Assembly (NCBI RefSeq): GCF_003344965.1
Contig: NZ_CP031194.1
Location: 4,526,001-4,590,000, forward strand
Length of the DNA: 64,000 nt
Reading direction: 5' to 3'
From: Streptomyces paludis
Lineage (GTDB): Bacteria > Actinomycetota > Actinomycetes > Streptomycetales > Streptomycetaceae
The translations under genes and the position numbers were made by a program. A model generated the notes under the pieces. The model was not told the DNA's origin, did not search any database, and was given only the letters and a program-made list of their open reading frames with translations. Positions 32,251 through 40,589 of this stretch are shown piece by piece. How positions within the stretch are numbered: position 1 is the stretch's first letter; each line of letters starts with the position of its first letter.

Positions 32251-32595
32251 CGGCCGATCCTTCCCCTCGCGCGCGTCCCGGATCGTTTCTCCGGTAGCCG
32301 GTACTTCATTACCTTACCTAATCTTTAACGCTTCCTTGACGCTTTCGAGTGCCAGTACGAGCCGAACTTCCGGCTGAACTGCGGCCCTGGTCACGAGGGA
32401 TGAGCGCCTTCCGGTGAGGAGGTGATGTGATTTCCGTCGCGGTCAAGGTGCGAATCGGCCCATAAAGACCGGTGTGAATCGCGATGTGATCGACTGATGA
32501 GTCGTACTGCATGACACCGCGTCCGGCGCGGTGAAGTGCTGCGCCTATGGTTGCTCCAGCATTCCCAGGACCACCCTGCCCCTCGAAGGACAGCG
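32251..32595. other. divergent intergenic region, antiporter / penicillin acylase
   Basis: No gene seen. It contains an AT-rich patch (about 32300-32345) that reads TTAGGTAAGGTAATG on the minus strand and probably carries the antiporter promoter. Only the left half resembles an iron-box. The penicillin acylase promoter should lie near 32500-32580, but no clear box was found. Confidence 0.4.
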
Positions 32596-35481
32596 ATGCC
32601 CGCCAATACAGCCCCCCCTTCCGGCAAAAAGAAGGGGCGACGCGCCCGTCTGATCGTGATCGTCCTGGTGCTGGCGCTCGTCGCGGGTGTCGGATACGGC
32701 GCGTTCTGGGGCGTCAGTACGGTCCGTGCCTCCTTCCCCCAGACCACGGGGACGATCAAACTCGCGGGCCTGTCCGGCTCCGTGGAGGTCCGGCGCGACA
32801 GTTACGGAATCCCGCAGATCTACGCGGACACCGACCAGGACCTCTTCCGCGCCCAGGGCTTCGTCCAGGCGCAGGACCGCTTCTGGGAGATGGACGTCCG
32901 CCGCCATCTCACCGCCGGGCGGCTCTCCGAGATGTTCGGGAAGGGGCAGGTCAAGACCGACACCTTCCTGCGCACCCTGGACTGGCGCGGAGTCGCGCAG
33001 AAGGAGTACGACACCCAGCTCTCGGCGGAGACCAAGAAGAACCTCCAGGCGTACGCGGACGGGGTGAACGCCTACCTCGAAGGCCGTGACGGCAAGGACA
33101 TCTCCGTCGAGTACGCCGCGCTGAAACTCACCAACGACTACAAGCCCGAGAAGTGGAGCCCGGTCGACTCCGTGGCCTGGCTCAAGGCGATGGCCTGGGA
33201 CCTGCGCGGCAACATGCAGGACGAGATCGACCGTTCGCTGATGACCAGCCGGCTGAGCCAGAAGCAGATCGACGAGCTGTACCCGTCGTATCCGTACAGC
33301 CGCAACGAGCCCATCGTCAGCGCGGGCGGGATAGACCCGGCCACCGGCAAGTACGACCCCGCGGCGGAGCCCTCCAGCGAGGCGCCGGGTGACACGAGCG
33401 GCGACACCGGCACGGGCGACTCCACCGAACAGGGGCAGGGCCAGGGCCAGGGCACGAACCCGAGCACGGACACCGGCACGGGAACAGGCACCGGTACGGG
33501 CTTCGGTACCGAGACCGGTACCGAAACCGGCACGGGCACCGGCACCAACGTCGGTTACAGCCCCTCCGAAGCCACCGAGGGCCTCGCCTCCCAGCTCGCC
33601 GCCCTCACCAGCACCCTGGACGAGATGCCCGCCCTGCTCGGTCCGAGCGGCAGCGGCATCGGTTCCAACTCCTGGGTCGTCGCCGGCCAGTACACGACGA
33701 CGGACAAGCCCCTCCTCGCCAACGACCCGCACCTCGCGCCCCAGCTGCCCTCGCTCTGGTACCAGATGGGCCTGCACTGCCGGACGGTCTCCGCGTCCTG
33801 CCAGTACGACGTCGCCGGCTACACCTTCTCCGGAATGCCCGGTGTGATCATCGGTCACAACCAGAACATCGCCTGGGGCTTCACCAACCTCGGCGCCGAC
33901 GTGACCGACCTCTACCTGGAGAAGGTCAGCGGCGACACGTACCTGTACGGCGACAAGGAAGTGAAGTTCAAGACCCGCGAGGAGACCATCAAGGTCGCGG
34001 GCGGCGCCAGCCGGAAGATCACCGTCCGCTCCACCGGGCACGGCCCGGTGGTCTCCGACCGCAACAGCGAGCTGAAGAAGGTCGGCGAGAAGGCCCCGGT
34101 CGGCGATGTCGCCCCGGACCGCGGTGACGGTTACGCCGTATCGCTCCAGTGGACCGCGCTCGAACCCGGCAAGTCCATGGACGCCGTCTTCGAGATCAAC
34201 AAGGCGGCGGACTTCGACCAGTTCCGCAAGGGCGCCGAGCACTTCGAGGTCCCCTCGCAGAACCTGATCTACGCCGACACCAAGGGCAACATCGGCTACC
34301 AGGCCCCCGGGAAGATCCCGGTCCGCTCCAAGGGCTTCGACGGCCGCACCCCGGCCCCCGGCTGGGACCCCGCGTACAAGTGGGACCGGTACATCCCCTT
34401 CGACCAGCTGCCCTACGAGTACAACCCGAAGCGCGGCTACATCGTCACCGCCAACCAGGCCGTCATCGACGCCAAGAAGTACCCGTACACGCTGACCGAG
34501 GACTGGGGCTACGGCGCCCGCAGCCAGCGGATCGTCGACCTGATCGATTCGAAGATCAAGGACGGCGGGAAGATCTCGACCGACGACATGCAGTCCATGC
34601 AGATGGACAACAGCAGTCAGATCGCCAAGCTGCTGATGCCCCATCTGCTGAAGGCGGACATCACGGAGCCGTCCGTCCGCGAGGCCCAGAAGCTCCTCGA
34701 AGGCTGGGACTACACCCAGGACTCCGACTCGGGGGCCGCCGCCTACTTCAACGCGGTCTGGCGCAACATCCTTATGCTCGCTTTCGGAAATAAACTCCCC
34801 AAGGAGCTGCGGGTCAAGGGCGAGTGCCTCAACGTACGGCCGGCCAACGGCTCGGGACCGGTGGACGACAATCAGCGGCTGGTGCGCGAATGCGGCCAGC
34901 GCGCCGCCGACCAGGCCCAGCCGGACGGCGGGGACCGCTGGATCCAGGTCGTCCAGAACATCATCAAGGACGAGAACAGCCCCTGGTGGACCTCCCCGGC
35001 CACCCGCAAGGACGAGGCGACCCAGACCCGTGACCAGCTCTTCGCCCGCGCCATGGCGGACGCGCGCTGGGAGCTGACCGCCAAGCTCGGCAAGGACGTC
35101 TCCAGCTGGAGCTGGGGCCGTCTCCACCAGCTGCAACTGGAGAACCAGACCCTCGGCACCAGCGGCCCCGGCATCCTCAAGCAGATGCTCAACCGCGGTC
35201 CGTGGAACCTCGGCGGCGGCGAGGCCACGGTCAACGCGACGGGCTGGAACGCCGCGGGTGGCTACCACGTGGTGTGGGTGCCCTCGATGCGGATGGTCGT
35301 CAACGTCGGCGACTGGGACAAGTCCCGCTGGATCAACCTCACCGGCGCCTCGGGGCACGCCTACAACGCGCATTACACCGATCAGACGGACAAGTGGGCC
35401 AACGGCGAGCTGCTCGACTGGTCCTTCGGCGACGACGCGGTGAAGAGCGCCACGACGGACACGCTGACGCTGACGAAGTAG
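32596..35481 (+). CDS. secreted penicillin-acylase family Ntn hydrolase
   Basis: 961 residues. A basic start (GKKKGRRAR) and one hydrophobic helix (about 19-42) form a signal or anchor. The alpha-chain part contains SYGIPQIYADTDQDLFRAQG, typical of penicillin G acylase relatives. The autocleavage site is GIGSNSWVV, making Ser about 357 the N-terminal nucleophile of the beta chain; NDPHLAPQLPSLWYQ follows as in the family. Between the chains lies an inserted spacer of about 60 residues rich in Thr-Gly and Gln-Gly repeats, where the linker peptide is normally excised. Substrates in this family include acyl-homoserine lactones, penicillins and lipopeptides. GAAGGA precedes ATG 32596. Confidence 0.92.
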   Translation: MPANTAPPSGKKKGRRARLIVIVLVLALVAGVGYGAFWGVSTVRASFPQTTGTIKLAGLSGSVEVRRDSYGIPQIYADTDQDLFRAQGFVQAQDRFWEMDVRRHLTAGRLSEMFGKGQVKTDTFLRTLDWRGVAQKEYDTQLSAETKKNLQAYADGVNAYLEGRDGKDISVEYAALKLTNDYKPEKWSPVDSVAWLKAMAWDLRGNMQDEIDRSLMTSRLSQKQIDELYPSYPYSRNEPIVSAGGIDPATGKYDPAAEPSSEAPGDTSGDTGTGDSTEQGQGQGQGTNPSTDTGTGTGTGTGFGTETGTETGTGTGTNVGYSPSEATEGLASQLAALTSTLDEMPALLGPSGSGIGSNSWVVAGQYTTTDKPLLANDPHLAPQLPSLWYQMGLHCRTVSASCQYDVAGYTFSGMPGVIIGHNQNIAWGFTNLGADVTDLYLEKVSGDTYLYGDKEVKFKTREETIKVAGGASRKITVRSTGHGPVVSDRNSELKKVGEKAPVGDVAPDRGDGYAVSLQWTALEPGKSMDAVFEINKAADFDQFRKGAEHFEVPSQNLIYADTKGNIGYQAPGKIPVRSKGFDGRTPAPGWDPAYKWDRYIPFDQLPYEYNPKRGYIVTANQAVIDAKKYPYTLTEDWGYGARSQRIVDLIDSKIKDGGKISTDDMQSMQMDNSSQIAKLLMPHLLKADITEPSVREAQKLLEGWDYTQDSDSGAAAYFNAVWRNILMLAFGNKLPKELRVKGECLNVRPANGSGPVDDNQRLVRECGQRAADQAQPDGGDRWIQVVQNIIKDENSPWWTSPATRKDEATQTRDQLFARAMADARWELTAKLGKDVSSWSWGRLHQLQLENQTLGTSGPGILKQMLNRGPWNLGGGEATVNATGWNAAGGYHVVWVPSMRMVVNVGDWDKSRWINLTGASGHAYNAHYTDQTDKWANGELLDWSFGDDAVKSATTDTLTLTK

Positions 35482-35509
35482 GCGAAGTAGACAGCGGACG
35501 CGGTAAGCG

Positions 35510-36100
35510 CTACGCGAAGCGCGTGACGCCCTCGGGCGTCACCACCGCCCGTACGGGGTGGTCGTGCGGTTCCTCCGGGACCCGCGCGACCACCTCGTTC
35601 GCGTACAGCAGCACCACCAGCGCCGGCGTCGCGCCGGCCGCCGCCAGCCGCGCCAGGACGCGGTCGTACGAGCCGCCGCCGCGCCCCAGCCGCATCCCCC
35701 GCGCGTCCACCGCGAGACCGGGCAGCAGGACCGTACGCGCCGTCAGGACGGCCTCCGGGCCCTGTCGCGCACCGGCGGGCTCCAGCAGGCCGCGCGCGGC
35801 CCGTACGAGCCGTTCGGCGCCCTCGTACTTCGCCCAGTCCAGGTCGTTGTCCGCGAGCAGCACCGGCAGCAGCACCCGTACCCCCCGCGCCCGCAGCGCG
35901 TCGAGCAACGCGCGCGTGCCCGGCTCCCGCCCGACCGACACATACGCGGCGACCGTGCCGACGCCGGTCAGCTCCGGCAGATCCAGTGCGTGCCGCGCGA
36001 GAACCGATCCGGCCCGCCGCGCGTCTTCATCGGACAGCAGGGCTCTCGCCGCGAGGAGTTCACGGCGCAGGGCCGCCTTGCCGGACGTGTGCTGACTCAC
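35510..36100 (-). CDS. 5-formyltetrahydrofolate cyclo-ligase
   Basis: 196 residues, the usual size. Family landmarks include KAALRRELLAARALLSDEDA at the N-terminus, AAYVSVGREPGTRALLDALR, and the nucleotide-binding RLGRGGGSYDRVLARL near the C-terminus. It converts 5-formyl-THF to methenyl-THF with ATP, recycling the storage folate. Start GTG 36100. It faces galU across 138 bp. In actinobacteria this gene commonly stands next to galU and the moeA/glp gene, as here. A 13-bp palindrome (CGACA-GAG-TGTCG, 36142-36154) lies in the shared promoter region. Confidence 0.9.
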   Translation of the reverse strand: MSQHTSGKAALRRELLAARALLSDEDARRAGSVLARHALDLPELTGVGTVAAYVSVGREPGTRALLDALRARGVRVLLPVLLADNDLDWAKYEGAERLVRAARGLLEPAGARQGPEAVLTARTVLLPGLAVDARGMRLGRGGGSYDRVLARLAAAGATPALVVLLYANEVVARVPEEPHDHPVRAVVTPEGVTRFA

Positions 36101-36238
36101 CTGGCGGCCCGCTTTCTGACTGACGACGGCTCAATTCAGGCCGACAGAGTGTCGTAAACCTCACACATGAGAGTTTATGAGCCGAAAGTTAACCGGAGTA
36201 TCATCTTCCGCCCATTCCTGATGGATAGGGTTCGTCGT

Positions 36239-37141
36239 ATGACTCACTCGCCCTCCAGGATCACCAAGGCTGTCATCCCCGCCGCGGGCCTCGGCACCCG
36301 GTTCCTGCCCGCCACCAAGGCAACCCCGAAAGAGATGCTGCCGGTCGTCGACAAGCCGGCGATCCAGTACGTGGTCGAGGAGGCGGTGGCCGCCGGCCTC
36401 TCCGACGTCCTCATGGTCACCGGCCGCAACAAGCGCCCTCTTGAGGACCACTTCGACCGGAACTACGAGCTGGAGCAGGCGCTCACCCTCAAGGGCGACA
36501 CCGAACGCCTCGCCAAGGTCCAGGAGTCCAGCGACCTCGCCACCATGCACTACGTGCGTCAGGGCGACCCCCGGGGTCTCGGCCACGCCGTGCTGTGCGC
36601 CGCCCCGCACGTCGGCCAGGAGCCCTTCGCGGTCCTGCTCGGTGACGACCTGATCGACCCGCGCGACCCGCTGCTCGCCCGCATGGTCGAGATCCAGGAG
36701 CGCGAGGGCGGCAGCGTCATCGCCCTCATGGAGGTCGACCCGGCACAGATCCACCTCTACGGATGCGCCGCCGTCGAGCCCACCGCCGACGCGGACGTCT
36801 TCAAGGTCCACGACCTCGTGGAGAAGCCCGAGCCGGCCGACGCCCCCAGCAACTACGCCATCATCGGCCGCTATGTGCTGGACCCCGCCGTCTTCGAGAT
36901 ACTGCGCAGGACCGAGCCCGGCCGCGGCGGCGAGATCCAGCTGACCGACGCGCTCCAGCAGCTCTCGGCGGACGAGAAGGTCGGCGGGCCCGTCCACGGC
37001 GTCATTTTCAAGGGCCGCCGCTATGACACCGGGGACCGCGGTGACTATCTGCGTGCCATTGTCAGACTCGCATGCGAACGTGAAGACCTGGGCCCGGACT
37101 TCCGGACCTGGCTCCGCGGTTACGTCAGCGAGGAGATGTAG
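36239..37141 (+). CDS. galU: UTP-glucose-1-phosphate uridylyltransferase
   Basis: 300 residues. The nucleotidyltransferase start KAVIPAAGLGTRFLPATKA is followed by PKEMLPVVDKPAIQYVVEEA, which is diagnostic for GalU. VLLGDDLI carries the metal-binding Asp, and EKP appears in the sugar-binding region. It makes UDP-glucose for cell-wall polymers, trehalose and exopolysaccharide, so it may feed the polysaccharide locus 10 kb downstream. ATG 36239 was chosen over in-frame 36221 because the family begins at this point. The moeA/glp-like gene starts 3 bp after its stop, implying co-transcription. Confidence 0.93.
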   Translation: MTHSPSRITKAVIPAAGLGTRFLPATKATPKEMLPVVDKPAIQYVVEEAVAAGLSDVLMVTGRNKRPLEDHFDRNYELEQALTLKGDTERLAKVQESSDLATMHYVRQGDPRGLGHAVLCAAPHVGQEPFAVLLGDDLIDPRDPLLARMVEIQEREGGSVIALMEVDPAQIHLYGCAAVEPTADADVFKVHDLVEKPEPADAPSNYAIIGRYVLDPAVFEILRRTEPGRGGEIQLTDALQQLSADEKVGGPVHGVIFKGRRYDTGDRGDYLRAIVRLACEREDLGPDFRTWLRGYVSEEM

Positions 37142-37144
37142 CAC

Positions 37145-38572
37145 TTGAGCAGCACGGCAGACCCGGCACCGGACCAGTCGGCGACAGCGGCCACAGCGGC
37201 GGCGCCACCTGAGGCAGCGACACCTGCGACGACGGCGGCAGCGGCGACAACGACGGCCGAGGCGACGGCAGGTCCCGGCCGGCTCTGGTCGGTGGACGAG
37301 CACCTGGCGGACATCCTCGCGGCCGTCCGCCCGCTCGACCCCATCGAGCTGCAACTGCCCGACGCCCAGGGCTGCGTCCTCGTCGAGGACGTTACGGTGC
37401 CGGTGGCCCTGCCGCCGTTCGACAACAGCTCCATGGACGGCTACGCGGTCCGTACGGCCGATCTCGCCGGAGCCACCGAGCGGTTTCCGGCCGTGCTGAC
37501 CGTCATCGGCGATGTCGCGGCCGGCAGCGGCGCCCTGCCCGAGGTCGGCCCCGGGCAGGCGGCCCGCATCATGACCGGCGCGCCGCTGCCGCCCGGCGCC
37601 GAGGCCGTCGTCCCGGTGGAGTGGACCGACGGCGGTACGGGCGGCGGCGCCGTCACCTCGATGCGCCCCGCCGGCCCCGGCCGGGACGGCTCCGACGGCG
37701 AGGTGCGGGTCTACCGCTCGGCGGAGCCCCGCGCCCATGTCCGCGCCGGCGGCAGCGACGTACGCGCCGGCGATCTGGCCCTGGCGGCCGGTACGGTCCT
37801 GGGCCCGCCCCAGATCGGCCTGCTGGCCGCCATCGGCCGGGACAGGGTGCGGGTCCACCCGCGCCCGCGCGTGGTCGTGCTCTCCACCGGCAGCGAGCTG
37901 GTCCAGCCCGGCGAGCCGCTGGGCGCCGGCCAGATCTACGACTCCAACAGCTTCGCCCTCACCGCCGCCGCCCGGGACGCCGGCGCCATCGCCTACCGCG
38001 TCGGCGCCGTCACCGACGACGCGGACACCCTCCGCGCCACCATCGAGGACCAGCTGATCCGCGCCGACATGGTCGTCACCACGGGCGGCGTCAGCGTCGG
38101 GGCGTACGACGTGGTCAAGGAGGCGCTCTCGTCCGTAGGGGACGAGGACGAGGAGGGCAGCGGCATCGACTTCCGTACGCTCGCGATGCAGCCCGGCAAG
38201 CCGCAGGGCTTCGGCTCGATCGGCCCGGACCACACCCCGCTGCTCGCCCTCCCGGGCAACCCGGTGTCGTCGTACGTCTCCTTCGAGCTGTTCGTACGGC
38301 CCGCGATCCGGGTGCTGATGGGCCTGGAGGACGTGCACCGGCCCGTCGTCCGGGCGACGCTGACGGCCGACGGGCCGCTGTCGTCCCCGGCGGGGCGGCG
38401 GCAGTTCCTGCGCGGCGCGTACGACGCGGAGGCGGGCGCGATCACCCCGGTCGGCGGCGCCGGCTCGCACCTGGTCGCCGCCCTCGCCCAGGCCGACGCG
38501 CTGATCGTCGTCCCGGAGGAGACCGTCTCCCTGGCGCCCGGCGCGGAGGTCGACGTGGTCCTGATCGGCTGA
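37145..38572 (+). CDS. MoeA-family protein, possible Glp (gephyrin-like)
   Basis: 475 residues. After an Ala/Thr-rich tail of about 45 residues come the MoeA domains: FDNSSMDGYAVRTAD, GQAARIMTGAPLPPGA, VLSTGSELV, TTGGVSVGAYDVV and LALPGNPVSS. MoeA inserts molybdate into adenylated molybdopterin. In this actinobacterial neighbourhood (galU, this gene, rimJ, SepX/GlpR-like) the protein may instead be the Glp paralogue that pairs with a membrane receptor in cell division. The presence of moaC and mog immediately downstream favours a genuine molybdenum role as well. TTG start at 37145 with GAGGAG 9 bp upstream, 3 bp after galU. Confidence 0.85.
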   Translation: MSSTADPAPDQSATAATAAAPPEAATPATTAAAATTTAEATAGPGRLWSVDEHLADILAAVRPLDPIELQLPDAQGCVLVEDVTVPVALPPFDNSSMDGYAVRTADLAGATERFPAVLTVIGDVAAGSGALPEVGPGQAARIMTGAPLPPGAEAVVPVEWTDGGTGGGAVTSMRPAGPGRDGSDGEVRVYRSAEPRAHVRAGGSDVRAGDLALAAGTVLGPPQIGLLAAIGRDRVRVHPRPRVVVLSTGSELVQPGEPLGAGQIYDSNSFALTAAARDAGAIAYRVGAVTDDADTLRATIEDQLIRADMVVTTGGVSVGAYDVVKEALSSVGDEDEEGSGIDFRTLAMQPGKPQGFGSIGPDHTPLLALPGNPVSSYVSFELFVRPAIRVLMGLEDVHRPVVRATLTADGPLSSPAGRRQFLRGAYDAEAGAITPVGGAGSHLVAALAQADALIVVPEETVSLAPGAEVDVVLIG

Positions 38573-38645
38573 GAGCCGCCCGGTGGCGGTACCGTGTCTG
38601 CCCACACAGGCCCTGTCGGGCCCGGACCGGGAGCGCCAGCAGCGA

Positions 38646-39242
38646 ATGACCGTGTTTTCCCGGGGGGAGACCCCCGGATCCCAGCCCCCTCAGCCCCCCG
38701 ACGAGCGGGGCGGTGACCGTCTGACGCACCTCGACGGGTCGGGCGCGGCCCGTATGGTCGATGTCTCGGCCAAGGAGATCACCGCGCGCGTGGCGCGCGC
38801 GTCCGGCCGGGTGCTCGTCTCGGCCGCAGTCGTGGAGCTGCTCAGGGGCGGGGGAGTGCCCAAGGGGGACGCCCTTGCCACGGCCCGTATCGCCGGCATC
38901 ATGGGCGCCAAGCGGACCCCCGACCTGATCCCCCTCTGCCACCCGCTGGCGGTCTCGGGCGTGACGCTCGACCTCCGGGTGGCCGACGACGCCGTCGAGA
39001 TCCTGGCGACGGTGAAGACCACCGACCGCACGGGCGTCGAGATGGAGGCGCTGACCGCCGTCTCGGTCGCCGCGCTGACGGTCGTCGACATGGTCAAGGC
39101 CGTCGACAAGGGCGCCGTCATCACGGACGTACGGGTCGAGGAGAAGACCGGCGGCAAGTCCGGCACCTGGACCCGCCCGGGGACGGCGGCGGACGCGGCG
39201 GACACAGAGGGCGCGGCGGACGCGGCGGGAGGCGCGGCATGA
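38646..39242 (+). CDS. moaC: cyclic pyranopterin monophosphate synthase
   Basis: 198 residues, longer than the usual 160 because of short extensions at both ends. The core has all MoaC signatures: LTHLDGSGAARMVDVSAKEI, GIMGAKRTPDLIPLCHPLA with the catalytic His-Pro, KTTDRTGVEMEALTAVSVAAL and the catalytic Lys in DMVKAVDKG. It forms cyclic pyranopterin in molybdenum-cofactor synthesis. The C-terminal tail is a low-complexity Ala/Asp/Gly stretch. ATG 38646 precedes the core by about 30 residues. Its stop overlaps the mog start (ATGA). Confidence 0.93.
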   Translation: MTVFSRGETPGSQPPQPPDERGGDRLTHLDGSGAARMVDVSAKEITARVARASGRVLVSAAVVELLRGGGVPKGDALATARIAGIMGAKRTPDLIPLCHPLAVSGVTLDLRVADDAVEILATVKTTDRTGVEMEALTAVSVAALTVVDMVKAVDKGAVITDVRVEEKTGGKSGTWTRPGTAADAADTEGAADAAGGAA

Positions 39243-39826
39243 GCACGCCACCCGCACGGGACGGCGCGGGCCACAGACCGCCGGACACCGGTACGGACGC
39301 CCATACGGCCCCGAGTACGGACGCCGCGCCCGCCCCCGTTCCCCGCCGCGCCCTGGTGATCACCGCGTCCCAGCGCGCCGCGGCCGGGGTCTACGCCGAC
39401 ACCGGCGGCCCGATCCTCGCCGCCGGTCTGGCCGCGCTCGGCTTCGCGGTCGACGGGCCGACGGTCGTCCCCGACGGCGATCCGGTCGAACGGGCGCTGC
39501 GCGCGGGCGTGGCCGCCGCGTACGACGTGATCCTGACCACCGGCGGCACCGGCCTCTCGCCGACGGACCGCACCCCGGAGGCCACCCGGCGCGTGCTCGA
39601 CCAGGAGATCCCGGGCATCCCGGAGGCGATCCGCGCGCAGGGCACCGCGAAGGTCCCCACCGCCGCGCTCTCCCGGGGCCTGGCGGGCGTGGCCGGCCGG
39701 ACGCTGATCGTGAACCTGCCCGGCTCCACCGGCGGCGTACGCGACGGCCTCGCCGTCCTCGACCGGCTGCTCGTCCACGCCGTGGACCAGATCCACGGCG
39801 GCGATCACCCGCGTACCGCCGGATGA
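39239..39826 (+). CDS. mog: molybdopterin adenylyltransferase, Mog/MoaB type
   Basis: 195 residues. After a 35-residue disordered tail comes the MoCF-binding domain, with RRALVITASQRAAAGVYADTGG, VILTTGGTGLSPTDRTPEAT and IVNLPGSTGGVRDGL, the molybdopterin-binding motifs. It adenylates molybdopterin before MoeA action. Translationally coupled both ways: its ATG overlaps the moaC stop, and its TGA overlaps the ATG of the acetyltransferase gene. The MoaB and Mog subfamilies cannot be separated by eye. Confidence 0.88.
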   Translation: MSTPPARDGAGHRPPDTGTDAHTAPSTDAAPAPVPRRALVITASQRAAAGVYADTGGPILAAGLAALGFAVDGPTVVPDGDPVERALRAGVAAAYDVILTTGGTGLSPTDRTPEATRRVLDQEIPGIPEAIRAQGTAKVPTAALSRGLAGVAGRTLIVNLPGSTGGVRDGLAVLDRLLVHAVDQIHGGDHPRTAG

Positions 39827-40452
39827 CCCCGGCCTGGCCCGCGACCCTGGCGTACGGCGATGTCGTCCTGCGCCCGATAAAACTGCGCGACCAGCGCGCC
39901 TGGCGCGAGGTGAACCGGCGCAACCGCGACTGGCTGCGCCCTTGGGAGGCGACGATTCCGCCCCCGCCGCCGGGCTCCCCGGCCGCGCAGCGCCCCACGT
40001 ACCGTCAGATGGTCCGGCATCTGCGCGCCGAGGCGCACGCGGGCCGGATGCTGCCGTTCGTCATCGAGTACCAGGGGCGGCTGGTGGGCCAGTTGACGGT
40101 CGCCGGGATCACCTGGGGCTCGATGTGCGCGGGGCATGTCGGGTACTGGGTGGACCGCGAGGTGGCGGGGCGCGGCGTGGTGCCGACGGCCGTCGCGCTC
40201 GCCGTCGACCACTGCTTCCGGATGGTCGGGCTGCACCGTATCGAGGTCTGCATCCGGCCGGAGAACGGGCCCAGCCGCCGGGTCGTCGACAAGCTGGGCT
40301 TCCGCGAGGAGGGGCTGCGCCCGCGCTACCTCCATATCGACGGGGCCTGGCGGGACCATCTCGTCTATGTGCTCACGGCCGAGGAGGTGCCGGAGGGACT
40401 GCTGCACCGCTGGCAGCGGACACGGCCCGGGAACAACCAGAAAATGAAATAA
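39823..40452 (+). CDS. rimJ: RimJ-like GNAT N-acetyltransferase
   Basis: 209 residues. The N-terminus DVVLRPIKLRDQRAWREVN and the acetyl-CoA loop WVDREVAGRGVVPTAVALAV are typical of ribosomal-protein alanine acetyltransferases. LHRIEVCIRPENGPSRRVVDKLGFREEG is the late family segment. The predicted reaction is acetylation of protein N-termini, with S5 as the classical target. It is coupled by ATGA to mog. The order galU, moeA/glp, rimJ, sepX/glpR is conserved in actinobacteria, so its link to the division protein downstream is more than accidental, though the mechanism is unknown. Confidence 0.85.
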   Translation: MTPAWPATLAYGDVVLRPIKLRDQRAWREVNRRNRDWLRPWEATIPPPPPGSPAAQRPTYRQMVRHLRAEAHAGRMLPFVIEYQGRLVGQLTVAGITWGSMCAGHVGYWVDREVAGRGVVPTAVALAVDHCFRMVGLHRIEVCIRPENGPSRRVVDKLGFREEGLRPRYLHIDGAWRDHLVYVLTAEEVPEGLLHRWQRTRPGNNQKMK

Positions 40453-40589
40453 GTGTTCGATATTGGTTTCCATAAGGTCATAAACTGATCCGAAAGATCA
40501 TAAAAAAAGTCCGTGATATCAGCTAGATCGTGCGACACACCGGCCCAATTGGCGTATGCCGTCGTGCGAACCCCTCTACGGTGTGAACC

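Noticed and set aside
29575..32328. Long plus-strand open frame across the MFS and antiporter genes
   Set aside because: Mirror of two real minus-strand genes; composition is Asp/Arg/Gln-rich and no ribosome site or family pattern is present.
32311..32335. Iron-box (DmdR1/IdeR) upstream of the antiporter: TTAGGTAAGGTAATG on the minus strand
   Set aside because: Only the left half (TTAGGT-AGG) agrees with the 19-bp consensus; the right half does not mirror it and the gene is not iron-related.
33378..33552. CRISPR-like or VNTR array in the TG-rich repeats
   Set aside because: Short, degenerate, in-frame repeats inside one protein; no direct repeats with unique spacers and no cas genes anywhere in the window.
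32545..35373. Long minus-strand open frame opposite the penicillin acylase
   Set aside because: Antisense shadow; the plus strand holds a complete, motif-rich protein with a signal and a catalytic serine.
40486..40512. Terminator-like TGATC-CGAAA-GATCA hairpin followed by A-rich sequence before the SepX-like gene
   Set aside because: Five-base stem only, and the adjacent run is A on the plus strand, so it is not an intrinsic terminator in either useful direction. It is probably part of an AT-rich promoter region.
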